A stretch of DNA of 64,000 nucleotides from Salmonella enterica subsp. enterica serovar Choleraesuis. Its GTDB lineage: Bacteria > Pseudomonadota > Gammaproteobacteria > Enterobacterales > Enterobacteriaceae. The translations under genes and the position numbers were made by a program. Positions 28,679 through 37,804 of this stretch are shown here, in pieces. The DNA is taken from positions 3,720,001 to 3,784,000 of the forward strand of contig AP025685.1 in NCBI GenBank assembly GCA_022846635.1, read 5' to 3'. The notes under the pieces were generated by a model. That model did not search any database. It was not told where the DNA came from and worked only from the letters and a program-made list of their open reading frames with translations. Positions within the stretch are counted from its first letter, which is position 1; every line of letters starts with the position of its first letter.

Positions 28679-29541
28679 TCAGGCGCATTTAACTCATCCA
28701 GGTGGCGGTCAGTATCCACTGACATGCGGATAACCCCCGCCGCCCGCGCAACCGGCAGCATCACAACCTGACGCCATAAGTACTGAGTGATATCACACAG
28801 CACGGCTTCATCGGCATCGGAAGTCGCCAGCTGCGGGTTAGCCAGCAGCTCTACTTTGTCGCCATAGCGCTGTTTAAGCGAGGCAACTATCGGGCGAATA
28901 TCCTGCTGGGCCTGGGCCCGCTCCTCATCGCTGACCTGGTGTTTATCCGGCCCACGCGCCGCGCGCATCATCGCGGCATCGACCTCCATGCGCCGGCTAA
29001 CCACCTCTGGCGGCAGAAGATGCACCGGGTTTACGCCACCTCTCACGCCGGGGAACAAGAAGCGAAAGCAGGCATCATTGCTCTGTTTTTGAATCAGCGC
29101 CGTTTGTTGCAGGCTGGCCTGCATATAGGCCACCACATCATCATCTGGCGCCTGTTGCAGGCGCGTCACCTGCACGGCGAGCAATTCGGGTTGCAGAGCA
29201 TCGATAATGTCCTGCTGGCTGCGCCCGGCTTTTTCCATCTCCAGCGCCTGCTGGCGCAACGCTGCCCAGCGGACTGGCTCCTGTTCTTTTAACACCTGCC
29301 AGACCGGCAGCGCCTGCATCGCGCCTTCAATGCTGTCGTTACCCGCAGGCACGCTTTGCGTGCTGCTATCAGGTGGGGTGTAAAGCGCGTTGTGCTTAAT
29401 CAGATAAGCACCTGGAATAGCCAGCAGAATCACGGCCACGCCCACCACTTTCCCCCATACTCCGCGAATACGCAGGCACGCCAGCGCGATGGCAATCACG
29501 ATAAATACATAGCCTGCCAGCAGCAGGGGCGTCCAGTTCAT
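28675..29541 (-). CDS. Membrane protein of unknown function
   Basis: 288 residues. Two N-terminal membrane helices (LLLAGYVFIVIAIALACL and VVGVAVILLAIPGAYLI) are followed by a largely helical soluble part rich in Gln and Ala. I do not recognise a family. The ATG at 29541 follows AAGGAG with good spacing, so the gene is probably real. It lies 62 bp downstream of miaE on the same strand and may be cotranscribed with rraB and miaE. Function unknown. Confidence 0.7.
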   Translation of the reverse strand: MNWTPLLLAGYVFIVIAIALACLRIRGVWGKVVGVAVILLAIPGAYLIKHNALYTPPDSSTQSVPAGNDSIEGAMQALPVWQVLKEQEPVRWAALRQQALEMEKAGRSQQDIIDALQPELLAVQVTRLQQAPDDDVVAYMQASLQQTALIQKQSNDACFRFLFPGVRGGVNPVHLLPPEVVSRRMEVDAAMMRAARGPDKHQVSDEERAQAQQDIRPIVASLKQRYGDKVELLANPQLATSDADEAVLCDITQYLWRQVVMLPVARAAGVIRMSVDTDRHLDELNAPD

Positions 29542-29603
29542 AGCGACTCCTTGTAGTAGCTGATATATACCCGCAGAGGTACACCCATCTGCTAAGTGTA
29601 GGA

Positions 29604-30365
29604 TCAGACGACAGGAATACCGCTATGAAAGCGAAACTCAGGGTCGGGCGACTGAATTAATCGGGCCTCCGCTGCCCCCAGCGCCGCAATGCGCGGGGTA
29701 ATATCTTCGCCCGCAATTTCTTCAGCCAGCGCCAGGTAATCCTGGTAGTGGCGCGCTTCGGAGCGCAGCAGCGACAGATAGAATTTTTGCAGTTCAGGAT
29801 CGAGGAACGGGGCCAGGGCGGCAAAACGCTCGCAGGAACGGGCCTCAATAAACGCGCCGCAGATTAGCTTATCCACCAGCATGACCGGTTCATGAGTGCG
29901 GATCTCACTCAGCAGCCCTTTGGCATAGCGGCTGGCGGTAATTTTTATATAGGGAATATCGCGCGCCATCATCACTTCGCGCACCTGCCAGAAGTGATGT
30001 AACTCTTCTTTAATAAGCAGCACCATGCGGGAAATGAGTGATTGTCCCCACGGATCATCGGTTTGCGGCAGTGCGCTTTTACTGACCTGACGTTGCAGCG
30101 CGCTAAAATCCGGCTCCGGGCCGCCGCGAAAGGCGAATGCCTCATACGGTTGCAGCCAGGCGAGCAACGCGTCTGCCCCCTGTTTATCGGCGACATATTT
30201 GCGAATCAGCAGCATCGCGGTCTGAGCGGCTTTTAATTCGCAAACCAGGTGATCGGTGAGAAGTAGTGGCAGATTTTCCGGGGCTTTAGCTTTATCGAGC
30301 CAGGCGGGAGGGGTTGGGCAATGCAGAAACCGGTGTACCGGCGCGAGCAGCGTTTGGTAGTCCAT
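29604..30365 (-). CDS. miaE: tRNA-(ms2io6A37) hydroxylase MiaE
   Basis: Non-haem diiron oxygenase that hydroxylates the isopentenyl side chain of ms2i6A37 in tRNAs reading UNN codons. Present in Salmonella and relatives but absent from E. coli K-12. 253 residues from the ATG at 30365 (MDYQTLLAPVHRFLHCPTPP), preceded by AGGG; the frame runs 150 bases further into rraB without family support. Diiron ligands are visible in KEELHHF, EARSCERF and SEARHYQDY. Lies 49 bp after rraB. Confidence 0.94.
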   Translation of the reverse strand: MDYQTLLAPVHRFLHCPTPPAWLDKAKAPENLPLLLTDHLVCELKAAQTAMLLIRKYVADKQGADALLAWLQPYEAFAFRGGPEPDFSALQRQVSKSALPQTDDPWGQSLISRMVLLIKEELHHFWQVREVMMARDIPYIKITASRYAKGLLSEIRTHEPVMLVDKLICGAFIEARSCERFAALAPFLDPELQKFYLSLLRSEARHYQDYLALAEEIAGEDITPRIAALGAAEARLIQSPDPEFRFHSGIPVV

Positions 30366-30414
30366 AGCAAATCCCTGCGCGGGCGGCGGCCTTAATGCCG
30401 CCGCCCGGAAAATC

Positions 30415-30831
30415 TTAGTGGCGAACGCCGTCGTCGTCTTCGTCTTCTTCGCCGTCTTCTTCACCTTCTTCGTCATCGTCGCCTTCGAAGTAGGTGCCCC
30501 AGCCGTCATACTCAACGTCGAATTTTTCAGCCAGATTCATCAGTTGCTCAACCTGAGCATCAATCAGTTCAGCGTTCAGGCCACACTCGCTAAGAATATC
30601 GCAGCAGATGACAGTATCGCCCTCTTCGACTTCCAGCTCTTCCGGCTCGGTGACTTCGTAGCCCATCTTGAAAGCCTCAACGGCCATTTTCTCCAGCGAC
30701 TCGAAATCGTCCGCCGACAGATGATGCTCGATGGTGTACAGCGCGTCCGGATCGCTGCCATCATCAAGTAGTTCTTCAATGATCAGGCGGGTCTCTTCGC
30801 GCTGCTCTTCCAGTAATTCCGGGTTTGCCAT
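30415..30831 (-). CDS. rraB: RNase E inhibitor RraB
   Basis: Regulator of ribonuclease activity B, which binds RNase E and changes degradosome composition. From the ATG at 30831 ([20 protein letters not shown]) it has 138 residues, the same as E. coli; the longer upstream frame is not conserved. The very acidic tail (about residues 118-136) is typical of the family. Divergent from argI, as in E. coli. Confidence 0.96.
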   Translation of the reverse strand: MANPELLEEQREETRLIIEELLDDGSDPDALYTIEHHLSADDFESLEKMAVEAFKMGYEVTEPEELEVEEGDTVICCDILSECGLNAELIDAQVEQLMNLAEKFDVEYDGWGTYFEGDDDEEGEEDGEEDEDDDGVRH

Positions 30832-30927
30832 GACGGTATCCTCAATATGTCGGCCGATACTGTTATTTTCACACAGCACTGGCATTGCCTCCACCTTTCT
30901 GACAAAGATTTATTTAAGGGTTGAAAG

Positions 30928-30964
30928 TGCATAGTAATCCATATAAGTTGAATTTAAATTCACT
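30928..30964. promoter_or_regulatory. Tandem ARG boxes (ArgR operator) of argI
   Basis: A near-perfect ARG box with core TGAATTTAAATTCA (30949-30962) lies next to a weaker box TGCATAGTAATCCA (30928-30941). The 21-bp offset is the canonical pair of 18-bp boxes separated by 3 bp. They sit just upstream of argI. Confidence 0.88.
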
Positions 30965-30983
30965 TTGAGTGCAGGAGTACGCC

Positions 30984-31991
30984 GTGACATCCCTCTATCA
31001 AAAACACTTTCTCAAGCTTCTGGACTGCACCCCAGCCCAGATTGACAGCCTGCTGGCGCTGGGCGCCACGCTGAAAGCCGCGAAAAAACAGGGCACCGAA
31101 ACTCCGCGTCTGGCGGGAAAAAATATTGCACTAATATTCGAAAAAGACTCCACACGCACCCGCTGTTCATTTGAAGTCGCCGCTTTTGATCAGGGGGCAC
31201 GCGTGACTTATCTCGGTGCCAGCGGCAGCCAAATCGGCCATAAAGAATCAATTAAAGACACCGCCCGGGTGCTGGGCCGCATGTATGACGGTATTCAATA
31301 TCGCGGCTGGGGGCAGGATGTGGTTGAAACCCTGGCCGAATATGCGGGCATACCGGTATGGAACGGCCTGACCGATGAATTCCACCCGACTCAGCTACTG
31401 GCCGACATGCTTACCATGCGTGAGCACCTGCCTGGCGTACCGTTCAGAGAGATGACGCTGGCTTATCTGGGCGATGCGCGCAATAACATGGGCAATTCCC
31501 TGCTGGAAGCCGCGGCGCTGATGGGCTTCAACCTGCGCCTTGTGGCACCAAAATCTTGCTGGCCGGACGAAGCGCTGGTGACGAAATGCCGTGAACTGGC
31601 GGCCCAAAATGGCAACCAGATCCTGCTAACCGAAGACACCTCCGCCGGTGTTCACGGCGCTGACTTTATCTATACCGATGTGTGGGTATCGATGGGCGAG
31701 CCTAAAGAGAAATGGGCTGAACGTATTGCGATTATGCGCCCGTATCAGGTCAATACTGCCCTGCTGGCGAAAACCGGCAACCCAGAGGTGAAATTCCTGC
31801 ACTGCCTGCCAGCGTTCCACGATGATCAGACGGTAATGGGTAAAGCAATGGCTAAAGAGTTTGGTCTGACAGGCGGTATGGAAGTAACCGATGAGGTGTT
31901 CGAGTCCGAGCACAGCATCGTATTCGACCAGGCGGAAAACCGTATGCACACAATTAAAGCCGTCATGGTCGCGACCTTAAGCCAGGTATAA
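30984..31991 (+). CDS. argI: Ornithine carbamoyltransferase
   Basis: Forms citrulline from ornithine and carbamoyl phosphate in arginine synthesis. 335 residues from the GTG at 30984 (AGGAG lies 7 bases upstream; E. coli ArgI is 334). A GTG 15 bases earlier would precede that ribosome site. Carbamoyl-phosphate loop [15 protein letters not shown] motif ([11 protein letters not shown]) and ornithine/Cys motif [10 protein letters not shown] are present. Repressed by ArgR through the boxes upstream. Confidence 0.97.
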   Translation: MTSLYQKHFLKLLDCTPAQIDSLLALGATLKAAKKQGTETPRLAGKNIALIFEKDSTRTRCSFEVAAFDQGARVTYLGASGSQIGHKESIKDTARVLGRMYDGIQYRGWGQDVVETLAEYAGIPVWNGLTDEFHPTQLLADMLTMREHLPGVPFREMTLAYLGDARNNMGNSLLEAAALMGFNLRLVAPKSCWPDEALVTKCRELAAQNGNQILLTEDTSAGVHGADFIYTDVWVSMGEPKEKWAERIAIMRPYQVNTALLAKTGNPEVKFLHCLPAFHDDQTVMGKAMAKEFGLTGGMEVTDEVFESEHSIVFDQAENRMHTIKAVMVATLSQV

Positions 31992-32107
31992 CCCACGCTC
32001 CCCTGGCCGCCGGGCAACCGGTTGCTATGGGTAAAAAAAACGCACCTCAGGGTCTTGATGTCCCAGGATGCGGCGGTATAATGCCCGACAATTTGCCGGG
32101 AGGAAGC

Positions 32108-32272
32108 ATGGATTTGTTTACCCAATATAGCGCTCTGACAGCGCGCCCACACTGCGGCGCTGCGGCTGGCGTTTTCCTCTTGCAGCAACCCCTATTCACA
32201 GCCCCTCATATGAGGGGCTTTTTTTTGCCTAAAGCCTGGACAAATACCCCGACAGGAGAGCGCAATGGCTAA
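32108..32272 (+). CDS. pyrL: pyrBI leader peptide PyrL
   Basis: Leader peptide for UTP-sensitive attenuation. The ATG at 32108 follows GGGAGGAAG. The 54 codons read [20 protein letters not shown] and then [10 protein letters not shown], continue through the terminator hairpin and end inside pyrB (stop 32270-32272, 8-bp overlap with pyrB). The E. coli leader is 44 residues and the sequence is poorly conserved, as expected. Coupled translation near the U-rich pause region GTTTTCCTCTT blocks the terminator when UTP is low. Confidence 0.8.
   Translation: MDLFTQYSALTARPHCGAAAGVFLLQQPLFTAPHMRGFFLPKAWTNTPTGERNG
32200..32226 (+). terminator. pyrBI attenuator
   Basis: Perfect stem AGCCCCTCAT/ATGAGGGGCT followed by eight T, 39 bases before the pyrB ATG. 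Confidence 0.95.
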
Positions 32273-33200
32273 TCCGCTGTTCAACAAGCACATCATCTCA
32301 ATCAACGACCTCAGCCGCGAAGAGCTGGAACTGGTGCTGGCAACCGCCGCCAGCCTGAAAGCCAGCCCGCGCCCGGAGCTGCTTAAACATAAAGTGGTCG
32401 CCAGCTGCTTCTTTGAAGCATCAACCCGTACCCGCCTCTCCTTTGAAACCTCTATTCACCGCCTCGGCGCTTCAGTTGTCGGTTTCTCCGACAGCAGCAA
32501 TACATCGCTCGGCAAAAAAGGCGAAACCCTGGCCGACACCATTTCAGTTATCAGCACTTATGTGGATGCCATCGTAATGCGCCATCCGCAGGAAGGTGCG
32601 GCGCGGCTCGCCACTGAGTTCTCCGGCAATATTCCGGTGCTCAATGCCGGAGATGGTGCGAACCAGCACCCAACCCAGACGCTGCTCGACCTGTTTACTA
32701 TCCAGGAAACTCAGGGCCGCCTCGACAATCTCAATATCGCCATGGTCGGCGACCTGAAGTATGGCCGCACCGTGCACTCACTGGCGCAGGCGCTGGCGAA
32801 GTTCAACGGCAACCGCTTCTTCTTCATCGCCCCGGATGCGCTGGCAATGCCGCGCTATATCCTCGATATGCTGGAGTCGCGCGGTATTGCCTACAGCCTG
32901 CATACCAGCATGGAGGAAGTGATGCCGGAGCTGGATATTCTGTATATGACCCGGGTACAGAAAGAACGCCTCGACCCATCGGAATACGCCAACGTAAAGG
33001 CACAGTTTGTTCTGCGCGCCGCCGATCTGCACGGCGCACGCGCCCATATGAAAGTGCTGCACCCGCTGCCGCGTATCGATGAAATCGACACCGATGTGGA
33101 CGCTACGCCTCATGCCTGGTACTTCCAGCAGGCTGGTAATGGAATTTTCGCCCGCCAGGCGCTGCTGGCGCTGGTATTAAACGAATCACAGGATCTGTAA
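32265..33200 (+). CDS. pyrB: Aspartate carbamoyltransferase catalytic chain
   Basis: First committed step of pyrimidine synthesis (carbamoyl phosphate + aspartate). 311 residues, identical in length to E. coli. Carbamoyl-phosphate motif [15 protein letters not shown] ([12 protein letters not shown]) and LHPLPR are present. Forms the c6r6 complex with PyrI, which follows 11 bp later. Controlled by the upstream attenuator. Confidence 0.98.
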   Translation: MANPLFNKHIISINDLSREELELVLATAASLKASPRPELLKHKVVASCFFEASTRTRLSFETSIHRLGASVVGFSDSSNTSLGKKGETLADTISVISTYVDAIVMRHPQEGAARLATEFSGNIPVLNAGDGANQHPTQTLLDLFTIQETQGRLDNLNIAMVGDLKYGRTVHSLAQALAKFNGNRFFFIAPDALAMPRYILDMLESRGIAYSLHTSMEEVMPELDILYMTRVQKERLDPSEYANVKAQFVLRAADLHGARAHMKVLHPLPRIDEIDTDVDATPHAWYFQQAGNGIFARQALLALVLNESQDL

Positions 33201-33211
33201 GGGGAAACGCT

Positions 33212-33673
33212 ATGACGCACGATAATAAGTTACAGGTAGAAGCCATCAAAAACGGCACCGTTATCGACCATATCCCGGCCCAGGTGGGTTTTCGCCTGCT
33301 GTCGCTGTTTAAACTTACAGAAACCGACCAGCGCATCACCATCGGTCTGAATCTGCCGAGCGGCGAGCTGGGCCGCAAAGACCTGATTAAAATTGAAAAC
33401 ACCTTTCTGACGGAAGAGCAGGTTAATCAGCTGGCGTTATATGCCCCACAGGCCACCGTTAACCGCATCGAAGAGTATGAAGTGGTGGGCAAAAGCCGCC
33501 CGAGCCTGCCGGAACGTATCGACAGAGTACTGGTATGCCCTAACAGCAACTGCATCAGCCGCAGCGAGCCGGTGGCCTCCAGCTTTAGCGTGCGCACCCG
33601 TCAGGACCATATCGAGCTCACCTGCAAATATTGCGAAAAAGCCTTCGCGCATAACGTGGTGCTGGCACATTAA
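33212..33673 (+). CDS. pyrI: Aspartate carbamoyltransferase regulatory chain
   Basis: Zinc-binding regulatory subunit that gives CTP inhibition and ATP activation. 153 residues, as in E. coli. The nucleotide-binding domain is N-terminal; the zinc ligands are VCPNSNC and CKYC near the C terminus. GGGGA ribosome site upstream. A GC-rich hairpin follows within 33680-33716, before ridA. Confidence 0.98.
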   Translation: MTHDNKLQVEAIKNGTVIDHIPAQVGFRLLSLFKLTETDQRITIGLNLPSGELGRKDLIKIENTFLTEEQVNQLALYAPQATVNRIEEYEVVGKSRPSLPERIDRVLVCPNSNCISRSEPVASSFSVRTRQDHIELTCKYCEKAFAHNVVLAH

Positions 33674-33767
33674 TTCCCACGCCGGGTAGCGGCCAGCTAC
33701 TGGTATTGCCCGGCGTACTCCCTATAATGAGAAACGCCTTACAAGCTACTTATAAACAGGAGTCAAC

Positions 33768-34154
33768 ATGTCTCGCATAATCAATACGGATAAAGCACCA
33801 GCCGCCATCGGCCCTTACGTTCAGGCCGTCAACCTCGGTCAGATGGTTATTACCTCAGGTCAGATCCCGGTAAACCCGGCTACCGGCGAAGTTCCAGCCG
33901 ATATCGCAGCCCAGGCGCGTCAGTCTCTGGATAACGTTAAAGCGATTATTGAAGCCGCTGGCCTGAAAGTTGGCGATATCGTGAAAACCACGGTATTCGT
34001 TAAAGATTTGAATGATTTCGCTACCGTGAACGCAACCTATGAAGCGTTTTTCACCGAGCACAATGCGCCGTTCCCGGCCCGCTCCTGTGTGGAAGTAGCC
34101 CGTCTGCCTAAAGACGTGAAGATTGAAATCGAAGCCATTGCCGTACCGCGCTAA
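33768..34154 (+). CDS. ridA: 2-iminobutanoate/2-iminopropanoate deaminase RidA
   Basis: Hydrolyses reactive imines and enamines made by PLP enzymes such as IlvA. 128 residues, with the signature PFPARSCVEVARLP; Arg105 is the catalytic anchor. AGGAG site upstream, and a TATAAT at 33723-33728 could be its own promoter. Position after pyrI is conserved with E. coli. The nearby DgaE-like lyase and DhaK-type reactions may also yield such intermediates, but that link is only speculative. Confidence 0.97.
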   Translation: MSRIINTDKAPAAIGPYVQAVNLGQMVITSGQIPVNPATGEVPADIAAQARQSLDNVKAIIEAAGLKVGDIVKTTVFVKDLNDFATVNATYEAFFTEHNAPFPARSCVEVARLPKDVKIEIEAIAVPR

Positions 34155-34168
34155 GCGCAGAAAAAAAG

Positions 34169-34192
34169 AAGCCGCGGGGATCAACGCGGCTT
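34169..34192. terminator. Terminator between ridA and mgtA
   Basis: Stem AAGCCGCG/CGCGGCTT lies between two convergent genes, with an A-run on the left that reads as a T-run for mgtA. The T-run for ridA is weak. The remaining 140 bases before the mgtA stop hold no gene. Confidence 0.75.
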
Positions 34193-34337
34193 AAAAGTCA
34201 GTTCAGGATATATTGACGCACCTCCCCAATGAGGAAGGGAGATGCTTCAAACTTTAGCAAAGCACCGTGGCTCCGCTGGCCCTTTCGTGCGGTGTAACTC
34301 TAGGATTTTTCATACATTTCCCTTCTGAGTCATTGAT

Positions 34338-37043
34338 TCACTGCCAGCCATAACGGCGGGCAAAGAGTCCTTTCACTCCCTGCGTGAGCGCCATATAACC
34401 TGCCAGAATTGCCACCAGCCACGGGAAATAGCTCAATGGCAGCGGCTGCATTTGCAGGTATTCGGCCAGCGGGGAAAACGGCAACGCAATTCCTGCCACC
34501 ATAATTAGCAGCGTCATCACTAGCAGGCCGGCCGCCGGACGGCTCTGAATAAACGGCAGCTTGCGGGTACGAATCATATGGACAATAAGCGTTTGCGACA
34601 AAAGCCCTTCCACGAACCAGCCCGACTGAAATAGCGTCTGCGCCTCTGGGGTATTTGCCTTAAACACCCACCACAATACGGCAAAAGTAACGATATCGAA
34701 TATGGAGCTGAGCGGCCCGAAAAACACCATAAAGCGCCCAAGATCCGCGGGGTTCCAGCGCTGCGGCTTCTTTAACTGCTCAGGATCGACATTATCAAAC
34801 GGAATCGCCACCTGAGAGACATCGTACAGCAGGTTCTGGATCAGCAAATGCAGCGGCAGCATTGGCAGGAACGGTAAAAAGGCGCTGGCCACCAGTACGC
34901 TAAATACGTTGCCGAAGTTAGAACTGGCGGTCATCCGAATGTATTTGAGCATGTTGGCAAAAGTACGGCGCCCCTCAATAATTCCCTGCTCCAGTACCAT
35001 CAGGCTTTTTTCCAGCAAAATGATATCCGCCGCCTCGCGGGCGATATCGACTGCGCTATCCACAGAGATACCAATATCTGCCGATCTAAGGGCCGGAGCA
35101 TCGTTAATACCGTCGCCCATAAAGCCCACCACGTGGCCGCGATCCCTCAGCAGCCGGACGATCCGCGCCTTATGCAGCGGCGTCAGCCGGGCAAACAACA
35201 GCGAATGCTCGGCCAGATCCGCCAGTTCGGCATCATCCATAACATCTATCTGGCTGCCGCACACCGGCTGACCAGGATCCAGCCCCACTTCACGACAGAC
35301 TTTGCAAGCGACGAGTTCGCTGTCACCGGTCAGGATTTTCACCTGAACACCATTCTCCTTCAGAGCCAGCAGAGCCGGTGCGGTCGTCTCCTTCGGTGGA
35401 TCGAAAAACGCAATGTATCCTTCAAGGATCAGGCTGGATTCATCAACGCGGGTATAATCCTGATCCCTTCCTTTAAAACTACGGGTCGCCACCGCCACCA
35501 CCCGCAGCCCCATGCGGTTGAGCTTGTCGGTTTCCCGATGGATCCGGGCCAGTATCCCGGCATCAAGCGGGCAGACTTCCCCATCCAGCCGCACCTGATT
35601 ACAGGCGGCCAGCATTTCCATCAGCGCTCCTTTGCAAATAAGCAGGTGCGAACCGGTGCCATCCGCCACGATGACCGACATTCTGCGGCGTTCAAAATCA
35701 AACGGCAGCTCATCCACTTTGAGCCAGCGAGCGGCTAGAGAGCGAGAAGCTTCGGCATCTACCGCATCGAGAATCGCCTTATCCAGCAGGTTTTTTAAGC
35801 CGGTCTGATAGTGGCTATTGAGCCAGGCTGTCTCCAGCACATGGCGGCTCTCCCTGCCCAACGCATCAATATGTGATGCCATGGCAATTCGGTCCTGAGT
35901 CAGGGTGCCGGTTTTATCCGTACACAGAATATTCATTGCCCCGAAGTTCTGAATGGCATCCAGATGCTTAACAATGACTTTCTGTTTTGATAGCCGGATA
36001 GCGCCGCGCGCCAGGGTCGAAGTGACTATCATCGGCAGCATTTCTGGCGTCAAGCCCACCGCTACCGACAGAGCAAACAGCGCCGCTTCCCACCAGTCGC
36101 CTTTGGTATAACCGTTAATCAGCAGCACCACAGGCGTCATCACCAGCATAAAGCGGATTAACAACATGCTGACGCGGCTTATCCCCTGCTGAAACGCATT
36201 TTGCTGTTTTAGATTTTCAGTCACCCGGCCCGCGAGCTGACCAAACCAGGTCCCGGCACCGGTTGCGACCACGATTGCCTCGCCACTGCCGCTGATAACG
36301 CTGGTTCCCATAAAGCAGAGATTAGGGCAGGCCAGCGGATCGCCTGCGATCTCCGTTTCCGGCCCAGCCTGTTTCTCCACCGGCAATGATTCGCCGGTTA
36401 ATGAGGCCTGGCCGATAAAGAGATCGCGCGCAGTTAACAGACGCAGATCCGCCGGGATCATATCCCCCGCCGCCAGCCGTACCCGATCGCCGGGCACCAG
36501 CTGATCCACCGGCAGTTCCTGCCAGCGGCTCTCGCCCTGTTCATTGATAACCCGCAAGACCATCGCCTTATTGCTGACCATCGCTTTCAGGCTGTCGGCG
36601 GCCTTGCCGGAGTTTGCCTCCTGAATAAAATTCAGAAGCGTAGAAATGACCACCATCAGCCCGATAACCCCGGCGGCAAACAGATCCTCGGTGGAGTAGG
36701 AAATCACGCCGAGCACGGTCAGTAATAGATTGAAGGGATTGCGATAGCAGCCCCAAAGATGCAGCCACCAGGCCTGAGGACGCGCGGCAGGCAGTTGGTT
36801 GTCGCCAACCCGCTGACGGATTTGCTCCACTTCGCGCTCATTCAGCCCTTCTGGATAGCTGGAAAACTCCGCCCATAACTGCTGCTCGGTCATTTGCGCC
36901 AGCTCCAGGCTGCGCTGGCTTAATGCGTAATCGGCAGGACTGCGGCGAGCGCGGTCTTCGGCCAGCGGTGCTCTGTGCACCAGTCTTTCTGGCAGGCGGC
37001 GGCTCAGCGCCGCCACCAGGCGGGTAAAAGATTTGATAAACAT
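34338..37043 (-). CDS. mgtA: Mg2+-importing P-type ATPase
   Basis: P3B-type ATPase that imports Mg2+ in low-magnesium conditions. 901 residues (E. coli 898). Phosphorylated Asp376 lies in CTDKTGTLTQD; the actuator motif is LTGESLPV and the hinge is VGFMGDGINDAPAL. Membrane helices M1-M10 are present, with P-domain features near residue 600. The mgtL leader and its position beside ridA identify it as mgtA rather than mgtB. Expected PhoP/PhoQ control could not be confirmed: only a weak GTTTA-containing sequence is seen upstream. Confidence 0.96.
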   Translation of the reverse strand: MFIKSFTRLVAALSRRLPERLVHRAPLAEDRARRSPADYALSQRSLELAQMTEQQLWAEFSSYPEGLNEREVEQIRQRVGDNQLPAARPQAWWLHLWGCYRNPFNLLLTVLGVISYSTEDLFAAGVIGLMVVISTLLNFIQEANSGKAADSLKAMVSNKAMVLRVINEQGESRWQELPVDQLVPGDRVRLAAGDMIPADLRLLTARDLFIGQASLTGESLPVEKQAGPETEIAGDPLACPNLCFMGTSVISGSGEAIVVATGAGTWFGQLAGRVTENLKQQNAFQQGISRVSMLLIRFMLVMTPVVLLINGYTKGDWWEAALFALSVAVGLTPEMLPMIVTSTLARGAIRLSKQKVIVKHLDAIQNFGAMNILCTDKTGTLTQDRIAMASHIDALGRESRHVLETAWLNSHYQTGLKNLLDKAILDAVDAEASRSLAARWLKVDELPFDFERRRMSVIVADGTGSHLLICKGALMEMLAACNQVRLDGEVCPLDAGILARIHRETDKLNRMGLRVVAVATRSFKGRDQDYTRVDESSLILEGYIAFFDPPKETTAPALLALKENGVQVKILTGDSELVACKVCREVGLDPGQPVCGSQIDVMDDAELADLAEHSLLFARLTPLHKARIVRLLRDRGHVVGFMGDGINDAPALRSADIGISVDSAVDIAREAADIILLEKSLMVLEQGIIEGRRTFANMLKYIRMTASSNFGNVFSVLVASAFLPFLPMLPLHLLIQNLLYDVSQVAIPFDNVDPEQLKKPQRWNPADLGRFMVFFGPLSSIFDIVTFAVLWWVFKANTPEAQTLFQSGWFVEGLLSQTLIVHMIRTRKLPFIQSRPAAGLLVMTLLIMVAGIALPFSPLAEYLQMQPLPLSYFPWLVAILAGYMALTQGVKGLFARRYGWQ

Positions 37044-37199
37044 AAAATTCCCTCCGCGCCTGGCTTACTACCAGGCGCGCCGGCTTCTGCCGGGCAGCCA
37101 AAAGCCCCGCGGCATTAGCGGATAAATCTTTCAGGAGGGGCGCAGATACGCCACCGCCTTACATATCCCGGTAAGGCAGTGACCAAAAAAATGGATAGC

Positions 37200-37250
37200 T
37201 TACCGGACGAGTATTACCCAACTCGGGGGAGGGTTCGGGTCGTTGTCCAT
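37200..37250 (-). CDS. mgtL: MgtL proline-rich leader peptide
   Basis: 16-codon frame MDNDPNPPPSWVILVR in the 5' leader of mgtA, with GGAGG 6 bases before its ATG. In Salmonella and E. coli, translation of proline-rich mgtL decides whether transcription enters mgtA in response to proline and Mg2+. The sequence differs from the E. coli peptide, but length, place and Pro content agree. About 150 bases of leader follow, including a GCGCCTGG/CCAGGCGC hairpin (around 37056-37079) close to the mgtA start. Confidence 0.8.
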   Translation of the reverse strand: MDNDPNPPPSWVILVR

Positions 37251-37556
37251 AAGGCCTCCGGTCGCTATAAAGGGCGCAAAGCGCCCAGGGAAAGTATGGC
37301 GAATAATAACGGTAGTAAACTAAACAGGCCGTCAATATTTGAGCGCTCAATAACTAAAAATCAGGCTCTGGCCTGAGGCCCACCTAAGACTCAATTCCTG
37401 CCGATCGCTCTGGCTTCGGCACCTATGTGGATTAAATATCCGCCGCACGGACGGGCTCCCCGTGTACGCGTTGTGGGCGATTTTCAGAGGGAAAAATTTA
37501 ATTCCTGACTCTCCGATTTTGGCGGGCCGCATAAGACGCGCCATGGCCGATTTACT

Positions 37557-37781
37557 TTGTTCTACATCAAAAAAACTGCAAACATCTTTGGTGTACATCA
37601 CTACATATAGTCATTAAAATGCGCCCCGACCCAACATATTGGGTTTTTCAGACTATAATTCCAACACTCCCCTGTGACTAAACAAGGGGATGAGCTGTGG
37701 ATAATTAGCGGTGGCCAGCGCAAAGTTTTTGAAAGTGCGTCCTAAGTTTCCCGTCGCTATGCATCCAGAGACTGTGGATAA
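37557..37781 (+). promoter_or_regulatory. nrdD control region: FNR site, two NrdR boxes, two DnaA boxes
   Basis: TTGTTCTACATCAA (37557-37570) differs from the FNR consensus at one base. Two NrdR-like boxes, TCACTACATATAGTCA (37598-37613) and ACCCAACATATTGGGT (37629-37644), are centred 31 bp apart, three helical turns, as NrdR requires. Two perfect DnaA boxes TGTGGATAA lie at 37696-37704 and 37773-37781, in the probable leader. The rest of 37251-37804 contains no gene. Confidence 0.72.
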
Positions 37782-37804
37782 CCAGCATTTCAAATGGAGA
37801 GATC

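Noticed and set aside
37291..37340. PhoP box upstream of mgtA/mgtL
   Set aside because: GTTTAGTTTA is present on the minus strand but the two GTTTA are adjacent rather than 11 bp apart; I cannot call a proper box.
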